Source: Brevundimonas mediterranea (GTDB lineage: Bacteria; Pseudomonadota; Alphaproteobacteria; Caulobacterales; Caulobacteraceae). Taken from it: DNA of 64,000 bases. Made by a program: the position numbers and the translations under genes. Positions within the stretch are counted from its first letter, which is position 1, and each line of letters begins with the position of its first letter. This document shows, in pieces, positions 9,332 to 21,102 of this stretch. The stretch covers positions 496,001 to 560,000 of the forward strand of contig NZ_JACIDA010000001.1 of the NCBI RefSeq assembly GCF_014196125.1, read 5' to 3'. Under the pieces are notes generated by a model, which saw only the letters and a program-made list of their open reading frames with translations, did not search any database and was not told the DNA's origin.

Positions 9332-10102
9332 TCAAGAATTTCCCGGCCTGATGAATATCCACTCGTTGTCCGTGGAGGCAGCCTTGTCGAACCTGTAGCC
9401 GTCGCGGTCAAAAGCCTTCAAGTCCTCGACCCGTTCCACCCGCTCGTCGATGGCGAACCGGGCCATGGCCCCGCGGGCCTTCTTGGCGAAGAAGGAGATG
9501 ATGCGGCTCCCGCCATTCTTCTCTTCGCGGAACTGGGGGGTGACGACCGGCAGTTTCAGGGCCTTGGCGTCGACGGCGCCGAAATATTCCTGGCTGGCCA
9601 GATTGACCAGGGTCGGGTCGGCGTGACCCTCGGCGTCCGCGTTCAGCTGTTTCGAGATCCGGTCGCCCCAGAAATCATAGAGGCTGGACCCGCGCCGGGT
9701 CTTGAGCCGCGTGCCCATTTCAAGCCGATAGGGCTGGATCCGGTCCAGCGGGCGCAACAGGCCGTAGAAGCCCGACAGGATGCGCAACCGGTCCTGGGCG
9801 AAGTCGAGGGCCGGGGCGTCGAGCTCGCGCGCCTTCAAACCCTCATAGACGTCGCCGGCGAAGGCGAAGGCGGCCTGGACCCCGTCGGTCGAGTCCGAAT
9901 CGAAGGCCTTGAACCGTTCCAGATTCAGGGTGGCGAGGTCGTTGGAAATGCTCATCAGGCGGCGCAGATCGGCCTTGGTCTGGCGCCGCGCCGTGGTCGC
10001 CAGGCTGGCGGTGTCCTCGAGAAAGCGGCGGTCCGTGCCGGGAAGGGCGGGGTCGGCTTCGGTGAAGTCCAGCCGCTTGGCGGGAGAAAGAACGATCAGC
10101 AA
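9332..10102 (-). CDS. yaaA: Peroxide stress protein YaaA (UPF0246/DUF328)
   Basis: A cytosolic protein of 256 residues. The family lowers free iron and protects DNA from peroxide damage in Escherichia coli. It begins LIVLSPAKRLDF, with SGFYGLLRPLDRIQPYRLEMGT in the middle and VVTPQFREEKNG near the C terminus, all family hallmarks. The start chosen is TTG at 10102, because the family begins at exactly this point and GGAG lies 8 bases upstream. The open frame continues to 10309, but the extra 69 residues have no family match and a Pro/Arg-rich composition. The length then matches the usual 255-260. Confidence 0.92.
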   Translation of the reverse strand: MLIVLSPAKRLDFTEADPALPGTDRRFLEDTASLATTARRQTKADLRRLMSISNDLATLNLERFKAFDSDSTDGVQAAFAFAGDVYEGLKARELDAPALDFAQDRLRILSGFYGLLRPLDRIQPYRLEMGTRLKTRRGSSLYDFWGDRISKQLNADAEGHADPTLVNLASQEYFGAVDAKALKLPVVTPQFREEKNGGSRIISFFAKKARGAMARFAIDERVERVEDLKAFDRDGYRFDKAASTDNEWIFIRPGNS

Positions 10103-10356
10103 GAGGCGGCTCCGTGGTGGCCCGCTGACATAGGGCGCCTTGGTGACGATTTGAACCGGGCGCGATGACGGCGTGGGGGATCGTCCTCGCGCTTTCGCTG
10201 CGAAGTTCATGGAGGCCCTTTGGAAGTGGAGGGCTGGGCGGGGCGCCGGGCCTTGGCCCGGTGTTTTGTGTTTTGAGTAGGTTTGACGCCCCGCTGCGCG
10301 GGGATCCACCCCAAGGGGCGAGGAATGGGATGGCGGAGGGGGGCGTCGCCGAGCGT
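10103..10356. other. Intergenic region with two hairpins
   Basis: No convincing gene lies in these 254 bases between the FAD-oxidase stop and yaaA. They contain two short perfect dyads: CCGGGC-cttg-GCCCGG at 10246-10261, followed on the plus strand by a T-rich run, and CCCCGC-tgc-GCGGGG at 10289-10303. The first resembles a terminator for plus-strand transcription, though no plus-strand gene precedes it. Confidence 0.4.
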
Positions 10357-11769
10357 CTAGAACAACACCGCCGGGTTCATGATCCGTTTGGGGTCTATGG
10401 CGCGGCGGATGGCGGCCATGGTCTCGATCTCGAGGGGGGATTTGTAGCGTTTGACCTCTTCGGTCTTCAGCCGGCCCAGGCCGTGTTCGGCGGAGATGGA
10501 GCCGTCGTAGGTTCCGACAACGTCGTGAACCACTTGCGAGCCTTCCTTCCAGCGACCGATGAAGGCGGGGATGTCCTGACCCACGCCCGGCAGGATGTCA
10601 TAGTGCAGATTGCCGTCGCCGACGTGGCCGAAGACCGAGATGCGGGCGCCGAGGTGGAAACGTTCCACGGCGGCCGAGGCTTCGTCGATGAATTCGGCGA
10701 TGCGGCTGATGGGGACGGAGACATCGTGTTTCCAGCCGCCGCCCTCGGGCTTGAGCGCCGCCGAATGTTCTTCGCGCAGACGCCAGAAGGCGGCGCGCTG
10801 GGCGTCGTTCTGGGCGATGGCGGCGTCGGTGATCAGGCCTTGTTCGAAGGCGACCTCCAGCAGGGCCTCCATCTGGGCCTCGGCGCCGCCGGGCGTCCCG
10901 GAGGCGATCTCGATCAGGACATACCAGTCGGGCGTTGAATCTAGCGGTTCGCGGGTGTCGGGGATGTTCTTGAGCACCAGTTCCATGCCCAGACGCTTCA
11001 TCAGCTCGAAGGCCTCGACCCCGCCGCCGGTCTCGGCCTTGGCGCGGGCCAACAGCTCGACCGAGGCGGCGGCCGTCTCCAGGCCGACGACGGCGACGGC
11101 GCGAGAGCGCATGATGGGGAAGAGTTTCAGGGTGGCGGCGGTGACGACGCCCAATGTGCCCTCGGCGCCGATCAGCAGCTGTTTCAGGTCGTAGCCGGTG
11201 TTGTCCTTGCGCAGGCGCTTCAGGCCCCGGAAGATCTCGCCATTGGGCATGACCGCCTCTAGGCCCAGCACTAGGTCGCGCATCATGCCGTAGCGGAGCA
11301 CCTGGGTGCCGCCGGCGTTGGTGGAGATGACGCCGCCGATGGTGGCCGACCCCTCGGCCGCGAGGCTGAGCGGGAAATAGCGGCCGGCCGCCGTCGCCGC
11401 CTGCTGCGCCTCCAGCAGGGTCAGGCCGGCCTCGACCGTCATGGCGTCGTCCAGGGGGGTGACGTCGCGGACGGCGCGCATCTTGCGGGTCGACAGCAGG
11501 ACCTCGCCGAAGGGGATCTGGCCGCCGACCAGGCCGGTGCCGCCGCCCTGGGGCGTGACGGCGACGCCTTCGCGGGCGCAGATGGCGACCGCCTTGGCCG
11601 TCTCCTCGGTCGAGCGCGGGGTGAGCAGGATCGGCGTATGGCCGGTCCAGCGGTTGCGCCATTCGGTCAGGGCCGGGGCGATGACCTCGGGATCCTGGGT
11701 CCAGCCGCCCGGACCCAGGGCGGCTTTCAGTTCGTCCAGAACGGCGGGAGAGGGGGCGGGCGTCTGCAT
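10357..11769 (-). CDS. FAD-linked oxidase of the GlcD / D-2-hydroxyacid dehydrogenase family
   Basis: A flavoprotein of 470 residues oxidising a D-2-hydroxy acid (D-lactate, glycolate or D-2-hydroxyglutarate are the usual options). The PCMH-type FAD domain occupies residues 40-220 with TPQGGGTGLVGGQIP, TNAGGTQVLRYGMMRDLVLG and LIGAEGTLGVVT. The C-terminal domain ends in FGHVGDGNLHYDI, the metal-binding EHGLG and the family tail IDPKRIMNPAVLF. There is no Fe-S partner subunit gene nearby, which favours the single-chain D-lactate/D-2-hydroxyglutarate type over the three-subunit glycolate oxidase. The start is preceded by GGGG at four bases. Confidence 0.9.
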   Translation of the reverse strand: MQTPAPSPAVLDELKAALGPGGWTQDPEVIAPALTEWRNRWTGHTPILLTPRSTEETAKAVAICAREGVAVTPQGGGTGLVGGQIPFGEVLLSTRKMRAVRDVTPLDDAMTVEAGLTLLEAQQAATAAGRYFPLSLAAEGSATIGGVISTNAGGTQVLRYGMMRDLVLGLEAVMPNGEIFRGLKRLRKDNTGYDLKQLLIGAEGTLGVVTAATLKLFPIMRSRAVAVVGLETAAASVELLARAKAETGGGVEAFELMKRLGMELVLKNIPDTREPLDSTPDWYVLIEIASGTPGGAEAQMEALLEVAFEQGLITDAAIAQNDAQRAAFWRLREEHSAALKPEGGGWKHDVSVPISRIAEFIDEASAAVERFHLGARISVFGHVGDGNLHYDILPGVGQDIPAFIGRWKEGSQVVHDVVGTYDGSISAEHGLGRLKTEEVKRYKSPLEIETMAAIRRAIDPKRIMNPAVLF

Positions 11770-11817
11770 GGCTCCCCTTTTGTCAGGCGCGAGGGCGAGG
11801 TGGAAGGGCCGTCGGCC

Positions 11818-13867
<2,050 letters not shown>

Positions 13868-13893
<26 letters not shown>

Positions 13894-15217
13894 TCACATA
13901 GTCTGAGGCGATTCGGAGCCGGTTCTGGTAGGCCCGTGTCGCCGGTCGAGCAAGCGGCGGTCGCACCGGGACCGGATCGAAGGTCACGGCGCGGGCCAGA
14001 ATCGCCAGCATCAGGACCCAGGGCAGGTTGGCGTGGGTCAGAAGCACGCTCTCGGACAGGCTCAGCGCGAAGAAGACCGCCAGATAGCCGATGCTCCAGA
14101 AGCCTTCGCGGGCGCCCAGGCCGTTCATACGGATCAGGATCATGACGGCGGACACGGCCATGAGGGTTCCGACGGCCACTGCGCCGGGCCAGCCGAGCTG
14201 GACCAGCAGATCGATCCAGCCGTTGTGGGCCGAGGGGACAGGCCACTGGGTCTCCAGCCGGATTTCGCGGGCGGGAATCGAATCTACGCCCCAGAAGGCG
14301 CTGAAGCCGTAACCGGTCCAGGGGCGTTCGGCGACCTTGCGCATCAGGGCCTCCCAGATCAGGGTCCGGCCGGTCAGGGACGGATCCTTGCCCAGGGCTT
14401 CGAGAATTGCGGCGGAATCGGTGTTCCACAGCCAGGCGCCGCCTGCGGCCGATACGACCCCGAGCCAGACGGCCGCGACGGTCACGGCCGCGCCCCCCTG
14501 ACGCAGGGTCCACCAGCCGCCGACCATGCCGACCCCCAGGATCCAGCACAGCAGCGAGGTCTTGGACTGGGTGGCGACGACCAGAAGCGTGGTCAGGCCC
14601 AGGGCCAGCAGGGCGACCCAGGGCTTGCGGCCGTTCTGGGCCAGATGATCGGCGGCCAGGCTGGCGGCGGCGGAGACCGCGCCGACCACCATGATCAGGC
14701 CCATCTGGTTCTTCTCGTACCAGAGGCCGCGCCACAGGCCGGCGTTGTCGTACTGGTGAACCCCGATCCGGGGAAAGGCGAAGACCATGATCAGGCTGCC
14801 GACCGCCATGACCAGACAGGTGTGCATCAGGACGCGGGGCAGGGCCGCGCCCCGGAAGACCGCGCCCAGATAGACGGCGAAGGCGCTGTTGATCGCCAGG
14901 GCGATGACGCGTCGTTCGGTGACGCCGGGATCGATGGACCAGTATTGCGACACATAGGCCAGAGCCACCAGGGCGCCGACCATCAGCCAGGCGGGCCAGG
15001 CGCGAATGATTTTTTCGAAACGAAACACGGTCAGGCCGGCGGTGACGGCGTAGACCGGCAGCCAGATCAGGCGAAGGATCGGGGTCTCGCCCTGGTCGGG
15101 GGCGATGACCGGGGCGATCAGGGCGCCGGTCAGCATGAAGACGACGAAGCCCGCCGCCCACTGTTCCCAGGCGGGCGGGGCGTCCGAATCATCGATCTGG
15201 ACGGGCGAGGCGTGCAC
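13868..15217 (-). CDS. O-antigen ligase-like (Wzy/WaaL family) membrane protein
   Basis: A polytopic membrane protein of 449 residues with ten or more hydrophobic segments and the O-antigen ligase/polymerase pattern. A periplasmic loop near residues 250-300 carries SLTGRTLIWEALMRKV-type residues and ERPWTGYGFSAFWG, followed by PSAHNGWIDLLVQLG. These are the RTxIW and HNxxL elements of the family. It could ligate O-polysaccharide to lipid A-core or polymerise exopolysaccharide. No ATG fits. GTG 15217 lies 23 bases after the metC stop, while the frame further upstream lies inside metC. The end overlaps parE by 26 bases. Confidence 0.85.
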
Positions 15218-15240
15218 GGGGCGACTGTCGCCCCGGCCGC

Positions 15241-16419
15241 TTAAGGAAGGGTGAGCGCCGCGCGGAAGGCGGCGAAGCCGTGTTCGAGGTCGGCGATCAG
15301 ATCGGCGGGGTCTTCCAGCCCGATATGCAGGCGGATCAGCTCGCCCTCCAGCGCCGGCGGACGATCCCGATAGGCCATCTGGTGGGTTTCGTGAGTGATC
15401 AGGCTTTCGAACCCGCCCCAGGAATAGCCCATCCCGAACAGGGAGAGGGCGTCGAGGAAGGCGCAGGCTGCGGCCGTGTGTCCGCCCTTCAGCACCACGC
15501 CCATCAGGGAGGCGGCGCCGGTGAAGTCCCGCGTCCACAGGTCATGGCCGACCGAGCCGGGCAGGGGCGGATAGAGGACGCGGGCCACCTCGGGCCGGGC
15601 CTGCAGCCACTCGGCGACGATCAGGCCCGACCGCCCCTGTTCGGCATAGCGCAGCGGCAGGGTGCGCAGGCCGCGCAGGGCCAGCCAGGCGTCGTCGGGC
15701 GAGACGTGCCAGCCCAGATCCTCGATCGTGTCGGCGACGGCGCGCAGGCAGGCGGGGGCGCGGGCGGCGATCCCGCCCATCAGGACGTCGGAATGGCCGG
15801 AGACATATTTGGTCAGGGCCTGGACGCTGACATCGACGCCGTGAGCCAGGGGCTTAAAGGCCAGGCCCGCGCCCCAGGTGTTGTCGAGCACGGTCAGGAC
15901 GCCGCGTTCTCGGCAGGCGGACGCCACTGCGGCGACGTCGATCATCTCGAAGGTCAGGGAGGCGGGTGATTCCATCAGGACCAGCCGAGTGCGGTCGCCG
16001 ATAGCGGCGATCAGGCCCGCCGCATCCGTTTCGGCGGGCAGGAACCGGGTCGTGACCCCGCGCGCGGCCTGGTAGCGGCTCAAGAACCGGCGAGACGGGC
16101 CATAGATCGCGTCGCTGGTGATCACCTCGTCGCCCGGCCGGGTCAGGGCCAGCAGGGGTACGGTCACGGCGGCGAGGCCGGACGGAACCAGAAAGGCGTC
16201 GGCCGCCCCTTCCAGATCGGCCAGTGCGGCGCGAAGCTGACGCGCGGCCGAGCCGCCGTCCAGGCCGTAGGTTGGGCCTTCGGCGTCGTCCCGCATGGTC
16301 TCGGCCCGGTCGCTGAGCATGGTCGAGGCGCGCTCGATGGGCGGATTGACCGGGCGGCGGCCCTGACCCCGATGGGTGGCGGATGAGATCAGGCGGGTAC
16401 GGTCCGAATGCGGCGACAT
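15241..16419 (-). CDS. metC: Cystathionine beta-lyase
   Basis: A PLP enzyme of 392 residues of the Cys/Met metabolism family that splits cystathionine to homocysteine, pyruvate and ammonia. It shows PTYGLDGGSAARQL (phosphate-contacting Tyr region), LDNTWGAGLAFKPL and the PLP lysine in QALTKYVSGHSDVLMG near residue 205, with the SWGGFESL substrate loop near the C terminus, which is characteristic of beta-lyases of this type. A ribosome site GGAGAGG lies just upstream of ATG 16419. The adjacent genes on both sides have unrelated roles, and it is divergent from the amino-acid-binding protein gene. Confidence 0.92.
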   Translation of the reverse strand: MSPHSDRTRLISSATHRGQGRRPVNPPIERASTMLSDRAETMRDDAEGPTYGLDGGSAARQLRAALADLEGAADAFLVPSGLAAVTVPLLALTRPGDEVITSDAIYGPSRRFLSRYQAARGVTTRFLPAETDAAGLIAAIGDRTRLVLMESPASLTFEMIDVAAVASACRERGVLTVLDNTWGAGLAFKPLAHGVDVSVQALTKYVSGHSDVLMGGIAARAPACLRAVADTIEDLGWHVSPDDAWLALRGLRTLPLRYAEQGRSGLIVAEWLQARPEVARVLYPPLPGSVGHDLWTRDFTGAASLMGVVLKGGHTAAACAFLDALSLFGMGYSWGGFESLITHETHQMAYRDRPPALEGELIRLHIGLEDPADLIADLEHGFAAFRAALTLP

Positions 16420-16500
16420 GGCCTCTCCGATGGGTTGCGGATCAGGGCCTAAAGGCCTCTAAAGTCAGCGGGGCGCAAGCGGCGGAGGATGCGAAACGCG

Positions 16501-17595
16501 ATGCGGGTCTTGACGATCGGAGTTATGGCGGCGGCCCTGCTGACGGCGGCCTGCGGACGTGGGAATCCCGACCCGACGCCGGAAACCGCTTCACAGACCC
16601 TGCCGACGCCCAGCGTGGCCACGGATCGCCCCGACAGCCCGACCCTGGTCGCGGTCAAGCGACGCGGGCGGCTGAACTGTGGCGTGCATCAAGGACTGGT
16701 CGGCTTCGCCTATACCGACAACCGGGGGCAGTGGCGGGGGTTCGACGCCGACTTCTGTCGCGCCATGGCGGCGGCCATCTTCGGCGACGGGAACGCGGTT
16801 CGGTTCGTGCCCCTGTCTGCGTCCGACCGGTTCGCGGCGCTGAAGGAAGGCCGGGTGGACGTCTTGTGGCGCAATTCGTCCTGGACCATGAGCCGGGACG
16901 CCGGCGAGGGCTTCGTTTTCGCGGGGATCAACTATTACGACGGCCAGGGCTTCCTGGTGCGGCGGTCTCTGAGCCTGGCCAGCGCCACGGAACTGAACGG
17001 CGCCCGGATCTGCGTCCAGGCGGGATCGACGGCCCAGGCCAACGCCGACGACTTCTTCCGCTCGCGCGGCATCGCCTATCGCCCGGTGGTTCTGCCCAGC
17101 GAGGAGGCGGCGCGGGACGCCTATGGCCGTGAAGACTGCGACGCCTTGAGCGCCGACATATCGGCCCTGGCCGCCGCCCGCACGGTTCTGGCGGATTCTC
17201 AGGCGCACACGATATTGTCAGATGTGGTGTCGAAGGAGCCGCTGGGGCCCGTCGTTAGGGCCGGGGACGAACGCTGGGCCGACGTGGTGCGATGGACCCT
17301 GAACGCCGTCGTCCTGGCTGAGGAATTCGGGGTCACACAGGAGAACGCCGAAACCCTGTCGAAGACGTCGAACGACCCGCGCATCAAGCGTTTGCTGGGG
17401 TCTGAGGGCGAATACGGCGCCCTGCTGGGCCTGTCCGACGACTGGGCGAAGGACGCCATCCTATCGGTCGGAAATTACGGCCAGATCTTCGACCGGAACC
17501 TGGGTTCGCAATCGCCGCTCGACCTGGCGCGCGGATTGAACGCACAGTGGAACGCGCGGCCGGCCGGCTTGATCTATGGATTGCCAATCCGTTAA
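16501..17595 (+). CDS. Amino-acid ABC transporter substrate-binding protein (AapJ/BztA-like), likely lipoprotein
   Basis: A periplasmic binding protein of 364 residues (SBP_bac_3). LVAVKRRGRLNCGVHQGLVGFAY and GFDADFCRAMAAAIFGD match general L-amino acid binding proteins. The leader runs MRVLTIGVMAAALLTAACG, with a Cys after TAA that could be lipidated, although Thr at -3 is unusual. ATG 16501 is preferred: GGAGG lies 12 bases upstream, whereas the ATG at 16489 abuts that site. No permease or ATPase genes lie next to it, so it is an orphan or pairs with a distant transporter. The symporter gene follows after 34 bases. Confidence 0.9.
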   Translation: MRVLTIGVMAAALLTAACGRGNPDPTPETASQTLPTPSVATDRPDSPTLVAVKRRGRLNCGVHQGLVGFAYTDNRGQWRGFDADFCRAMAAAIFGDGNAVRFVPLSASDRFAALKEGRVDVLWRNSSWTMSRDAGEGFVFAGINYYDGQGFLVRRSLSLASATELNGARICVQAGSTAQANADDFFRSRGIAYRPVVLPSEEAARDAYGREDCDALSADISALAAARTVLADSQAHTILSDVVSKEPLGPVVRAGDERWADVVRWTLNAVVLAEEFGVTQENAETLSKTSNDPRIKRLLGSEGEYGALLGLSDDWAKDAILSVGNYGQIFDRNLGSQSPLDLARGLNAQWNARPAGLIYGLPIR

Positions 17596-17629
17596 GCGCC
17601 GCAGCTTGAGTCTTTTTCCTGGGGGGCAG

Positions 17630-18991
17630 ATGACCGAGACGAAACCTGGGGGCATAGCCCTCCACTGGCTGATGCTGATCGGCTTCACCGTCGGTCTGGG
17701 CGGGGGGCTGTGGGTCAATCTGGCGCTGGGCGCCGATACGGCCTGGGTGGTCTGGGTCACCGACAACATCACAGGACCGGCGGGGCAGATCTTCCTGCGC
17801 CTGCTGTTCATGATGGTCATCCCGCTGCTGTTCTCGGCCCTGGTGATCGGGGTGGCCGAGATGGGCGACCTCAATTCGCTGGGCCGGGCGGGAATCAAGA
17901 CCCTGTTGCTGACCATACTGGTGTCGGGCATCGCGGTGGTGATCGGCCTGGTCATGGTCAATCTGTTGCAGCCCGGCCGGGGCGTCGATCCCGCCATGGC
18001 GCAGCAGTTGCTGGAACAGGGACGCGACGGCGCCGCCGGCATCGTCCAGAACGCGCCTGAGACCATTCAACTGGGCGACTTCTTCCTGGGACTGGTGCCG
18101 TCCAACGCAGTCACGGCGGCGGCGGAGAACCAGATCCTGCCCCTGATGGTCTTCGCCCTGTTCTTCGGCATCGGCCTGGTCATGGCCAAGAGCCCCGCAA
18201 CCGATCGCCTGCAAGAGGTGATCGAGGGGCTGCTGGAGGTGACGATGAAGCTGATCAACCTCTTCATCAGACTGGCGCCCTTCGCCATCGCCTGCCTGAT
18301 GTTCAACCTGGCGGCCCTGTTCGGTTGGGACCTGCTGGTCCGGCTGGCCGCCTTCGTCGGCGTCGCCGTCGGGGCCATGGCGATCCACATGTTCGTGGTC
18401 TATCCGCTGGTCATCTGGCTGCTGGGCGGGCGTTCACCGATCGCCTTCTTCAGGGCGGTCCGCGAGCCGATGGTGGTGGCCTTCTCCACCGCCTCGTCCA
18501 ACGCCTCGTTGCCGGTGTCGCTGAAGGCGGCCGAGCAGGAACTGAAACTGCCCAGGAAGATCGCCCGTTTCGTCCTGACGGTCGGCGCCACCGCCAACCA
18601 GAACGGCACGGCCCTGTTCGAGGGGGTGACGGTGCTGTTCCTGGCCCAGTTCTTCAACGTCGAACTGAGCCTGACCCAGCAGGTCATCGTCATGCTGGTC
18701 TGTATCCTGGGCGGGATCGGCACGGCCGGGGTGCCGGCGGGCTCGCTGCCGGTGGTGGCCATGATCCTGGTCATGGTGAAGGTGCCGCCGGAAGGGATCG
18801 GCCTGATCCTGGGGGTCGACCGCTTCCTGGACATGTGCCGGACCACGCTGAACGTCACCGGCGATCTGGTTCTGGCCACGGTGGTCTCGCGCGGCGAGAA
18901 GGACGATCCGGTCGAGCCGGTCGAGCCTGCGGCGCCCGAAGATCTTCCGGGGGCCGCCCGACGCGGCCTGAAGCACGGAACGGCGGGCTGA
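17630..18991 (+). CDS. Dicarboxylate/amino-acid:cation symporter (DAACS)
   Basis: An inner-membrane secondary transporter of 453 residues related to GltP/DctA, coupling Na+ or H+ flux to uptake of glutamate, aspartate or C4-dicarboxylates. The hairpin-1 serine motif appears as [12 protein letters not shown], and TM8 carries the substrate and cation residues in [16 protein letters not shown]. The Arg there favours an acidic side chain. The TM7 motif, normally NMDGT, reads NQNGT. The ATG at 17630 directly follows GGGGGG. It sits 34 bases after the binding-protein gene, so the two may form one amino-acid acquisition unit. The stop nearly touches that of convergent sseA. Confidence 0.93.
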   Translation: MTETKPGGIALHWLMLIGFTVGLGGGLWVNLALGADTAWVVWVTDNITGPAGQIFLRLLFMMVIPLLFSALVIGVAEMGDLNSLGRAGIKTLLLTILVSGIAVVIGLVMVNLLQPGRGVDPAMAQQLLEQGRDGAAGIVQNAPETIQLGDFFLGLVPSNAVTAAAENQILPLMVFALFFGIGLVMAKSPATDRLQEVIEGLLEVTMKLINLFIRLAPFAIACLMFNLAALFGWDLLVRLAAFVGVAVGAMAIHMFVVYPLVIWLLGGRSPIAFFRAVREPMVVAFSTASSNASLPVSLKAAEQELKLPRKIARFVLTVGATANQNGTALFEGVTVLFLAQFFNVELSLTQQVIVMLVCILGGIGTAGVPAGSLPVVAMILVMVKVPPEGIGLILGVDRFLDMCRTTLNVTGDLVLATVVSRGEKDDPVEPVEPAAPEDLPGAARRGLKHGTAG

Positions 18992-18992
18992 G

Positions 18993-19829
18993 TCAGTCGA
19001 GGACGACGGGGGTGTCGGTCCGAGACCCCCATTCGGCCCATGAGCCGTCGTAGAGGCTGGACGGCACGTTGAGCGAGGCCAGGGCCAGGGTGAGGATGGC
19101 GGCGGTGACGCCCGAGCCGCAACTGGTGATGATCGGCCGGTCGAAGACCACCCCGGTTTGCGCGAACCGGGCGCGCAGGGCCTCGGGCTCCAGAAGTCGG
19201 CCGTCGTCGCCGATCAGGGTGAGGAAGGGCAGGTTCAGCGCCCCCGGAATATGGCCGGCGCGGAGGCCGGCGCGGGGTTCCGCCGCCTGACCGGCGAACC
19301 GGGCCGCCGGCCGCGCATCCAGAATCTGCGCCTCGCCGGTCAGGGCCGCCAAGACGGTCGGCAGGTCGGCGACGGCGTCGCTGCGCCGTGATGCGGTGAA
19401 CGACGCCGGCGTGGGCGTCGGGGCCGGCCCCGACACCAGAGGCCGCCCTTCGGCCCGCCAGAGCGGCAGGCCGCCGTCCAGCACCCGCACATTGGTCGCC
19501 CCCATCAGCCGGAAGGTCCACCAGACGCGCGGGGCGGACCGCAGGCCGACCGTGTCATAGATGACGATGGTGTCGGTCGCGGCGATGCCGAGCGCGCCGA
19601 CCGCCTCGGCGAAGGCGGCGGCGGTCGGCAGCATGTGCGGCAGGTCCGAGCCATGGTCCGAGACCGCCTCGAGATCGAAGAAGACGGCGCCGGGCAGCCG
19701 GGCCTGATCGAAGTCCGCCTGGGCGTTCCGGCCGTCCAGATGCCAGGAGCCATCGACAATCCGCAGTGTCGGATCCTCCAACAGGGCGGCGAGGTCGGCT
19801 GTCGAGATCAGGGGCGAAGACTGGGTCAT
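18993..19829 (-). CDS. sseA: 3-mercaptopyruvate sulfurtransferase
   Basis: A two-rhodanese-domain cytosolic enzyme of 278 residues that moves sulfur from 3-mercaptopyruvate to thiols or cyanide. The N-terminal inactive domain covers residues 1-140 ([30 protein letters not shown]). The C-terminal domain has the RPAARF substrate region, [11 protein letters not shown] and the active-site loop SCGSGVTA near Cys234. CGSGVTA is the 3-mercaptopyruvate signature, as against CRxGxR/T in thiosulfate sulfurtransferases. It lies 15 bases downstream of the cfa gene on the same strand and may be co-transcribed with it. Confidence 0.93.
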   Translation of the reverse strand: MTQSSPLISTADLAALLEDPTLRIVDGSWHLDGRNAQADFDQARLPGAVFFDLEAVSDHGSDLPHMLPTAAAFAEAVGALGIAATDTIVIYDTVGLRSAPRVWWTFRLMGATNVRVLDGGLPLWRAEGRPLVSGPAPTPTPASFTASRRSDAVADLPTVLAALTGEAQILDARPAARFAGQAAEPRAGLRAGHIPGALNLPFLTLIGDDGRLLEPEALRARFAQTGVVFDRPIITSCGSGVTAAILTLALASLNVPSSLYDGSWAEWGSRTDTPVVLD

Positions 19830-19844
19830 GCCCCCAGCCTAGTG

Positions 19845-21065
19845 TCAGGCGCGGTCCAGCACCAGTTGCACCACATCGGTCCGGCGCGAGCGGAAGCCCG
19901 CTTCGCAATAGGCCAGATAGAAGCGCCACAGCCGGCGGAACCGCTCGTCGAAGCCGGCGATGCGGCGGATGTCGCCCCAGGCCGCCTGGAACCGGTCGTC
20001 CCAGAGTTTCAGCGTCTCTGCATAGTCTAGGCCGAACCGTTCGATAGGGCCCCATTTCAGGCCGGCGGCGGCGACGACCGGCTTCAAACGCTCTTCCGAC
20101 GGCAGCATGCCGCCGGGGAAGACGTATTTCTGTATGAAGTCGGTGCGAGCGTTGTATTCCTCGAACAGGGGCTCCTGGATGGTGATGATCTGGAGACCCG
20201 CCCGGCCGCCGGGGTTCAGGACGTTGTGGATCTTCTCGAAATAGGTCGGCCAGTATTCCATACCGACGGCCTCGAACATCTCGATGGAGGCGACGCGGTC
20301 GAACCGGCCCTGGACGTCGCGATAATCCATCAGGTCGATCGTCGCGCGGTCCGAAAGCCCGGCGTTGAACAGGCGTCGGCGGGCGAAGTCGTGCTGCTCC
20401 TTGGAAATGGTCACGCCGGTGACCTGGGCGCCGATCTCGCGGGCGGCGAACTCGGCGAAACCGCCCCAGCCGCAGCCGATCTCCAGCACCGACATGCCCG
20501 GTTTCAGATCCATCATCCGGGCCAGGGCGGCGTATTTGGCCCGCTGCGCGGCGTCCAGCGGCGCATCCGCCCGCTCGAACCGGGCGGACGAATAGGTCAT
20601 CGAGGGGTCGAGCCAGGTTTGATAGAAGGCGTTGCCCAGGTCGTAGTGGGCGTGGATGTTCTTCTTCGACCCGGTCTTGCTGTTGCGATTGCGCCGATGG
20701 GCCAGCCAGTTGACCGCCATCATCAGCCAGTTGCCGTCGAACAGGCGGCGGATGTGGTCATAGTTCTCGACCAGGGTCTCCAGCAAGGCGGCCAGATGCG
20801 GGCTGTCCCATTCGCCCGCCATATAGGCCTCGGCGAAACCGATATCCCCGGCGGCCAGGACGCGGCGGGCGAAGCCGTAATCCTTGATCTCGAGCACGCC
20901 GCTGGGGCCGGGGCGGGCGCCGTCCAGCACATGGGTCTCGCCATTGGGCAGGTGGACGGTCAGGCGGCCGAAGGTCCAGTTCGAGGCCAGCAGCCGCAGC
21001 AGCATGGCGAACATGCGCGGCGTGCGGGCGGCGGCGGCCTCGATATCGACGGTGGCGACACTCAT
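19845..21065 (-). CDS. cfa: Cyclopropane-fatty-acyl-phospholipid synthase
   Basis: A SAM-dependent enzyme of 406 residues that adds a methylene bridge to unsaturated phospholipid acyl chains. The CFA core shows HYDLGNAFYQTWLDPSMTYSSA, the SAM motif VLEIGCGWGGFAEFA, VTGVTISKEQHDFA, IEMFEAVGMEYWPTYF and the C-terminal KYVFPGGMLPS. ATG 21065 is chosen because AAAGAGG sits seven bases upstream; the frame from 21095 adds ten residues with no site. It sits between the photolyase gene and sseA, all leftward, in what may be a stress-protection transcription unit. Confidence 0.95.
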   Translation of the reverse strand: MSVATVDIEAAAARTPRMFAMLLRLLASNWTFGRLTVHLPNGETHVLDGARPGPSGVLEIKDYGFARRVLAAGDIGFAEAYMAGEWDSPHLAALLETLVENYDHIRRLFDGNWLMMAVNWLAHRRNRNSKTGSKKNIHAHYDLGNAFYQTWLDPSMTYSSARFERADAPLDAAQRAKYAALARMMDLKPGMSVLEIGCGWGGFAEFAAREIGAQVTGVTISKEQHDFARRRLFNAGLSDRATIDLMDYRDVQGRFDRVASIEMFEAVGMEYWPTYFEKIHNVLNPGGRAGLQIITIQEPLFEEYNARTDFIQKYVFPGGMLPSEERLKPVVAAAGLKWGPIERFGLDYAETLKLWDDRFQAAWGDIRRIAGFDERFRRLWRFYLAYCEAGFRSRRTDVVQLVLDRA

Positions 21066-21102
21066 GCGGGAACCTCTTTGTGCGTCGTCAGTCATGACCG
21101 GC

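Noticed and set aside
15218..15538. Upstream extension of the ligase-like frame
   Set aside because: It lies inside metC in another frame and is Arg-rich; GTG 15217 fits better.
16420..16500. Possible SAM riboswitch between metC and the binding protein gene
   Set aside because: The gap is too short and shows no SAM-II-like pseudoknot pattern.
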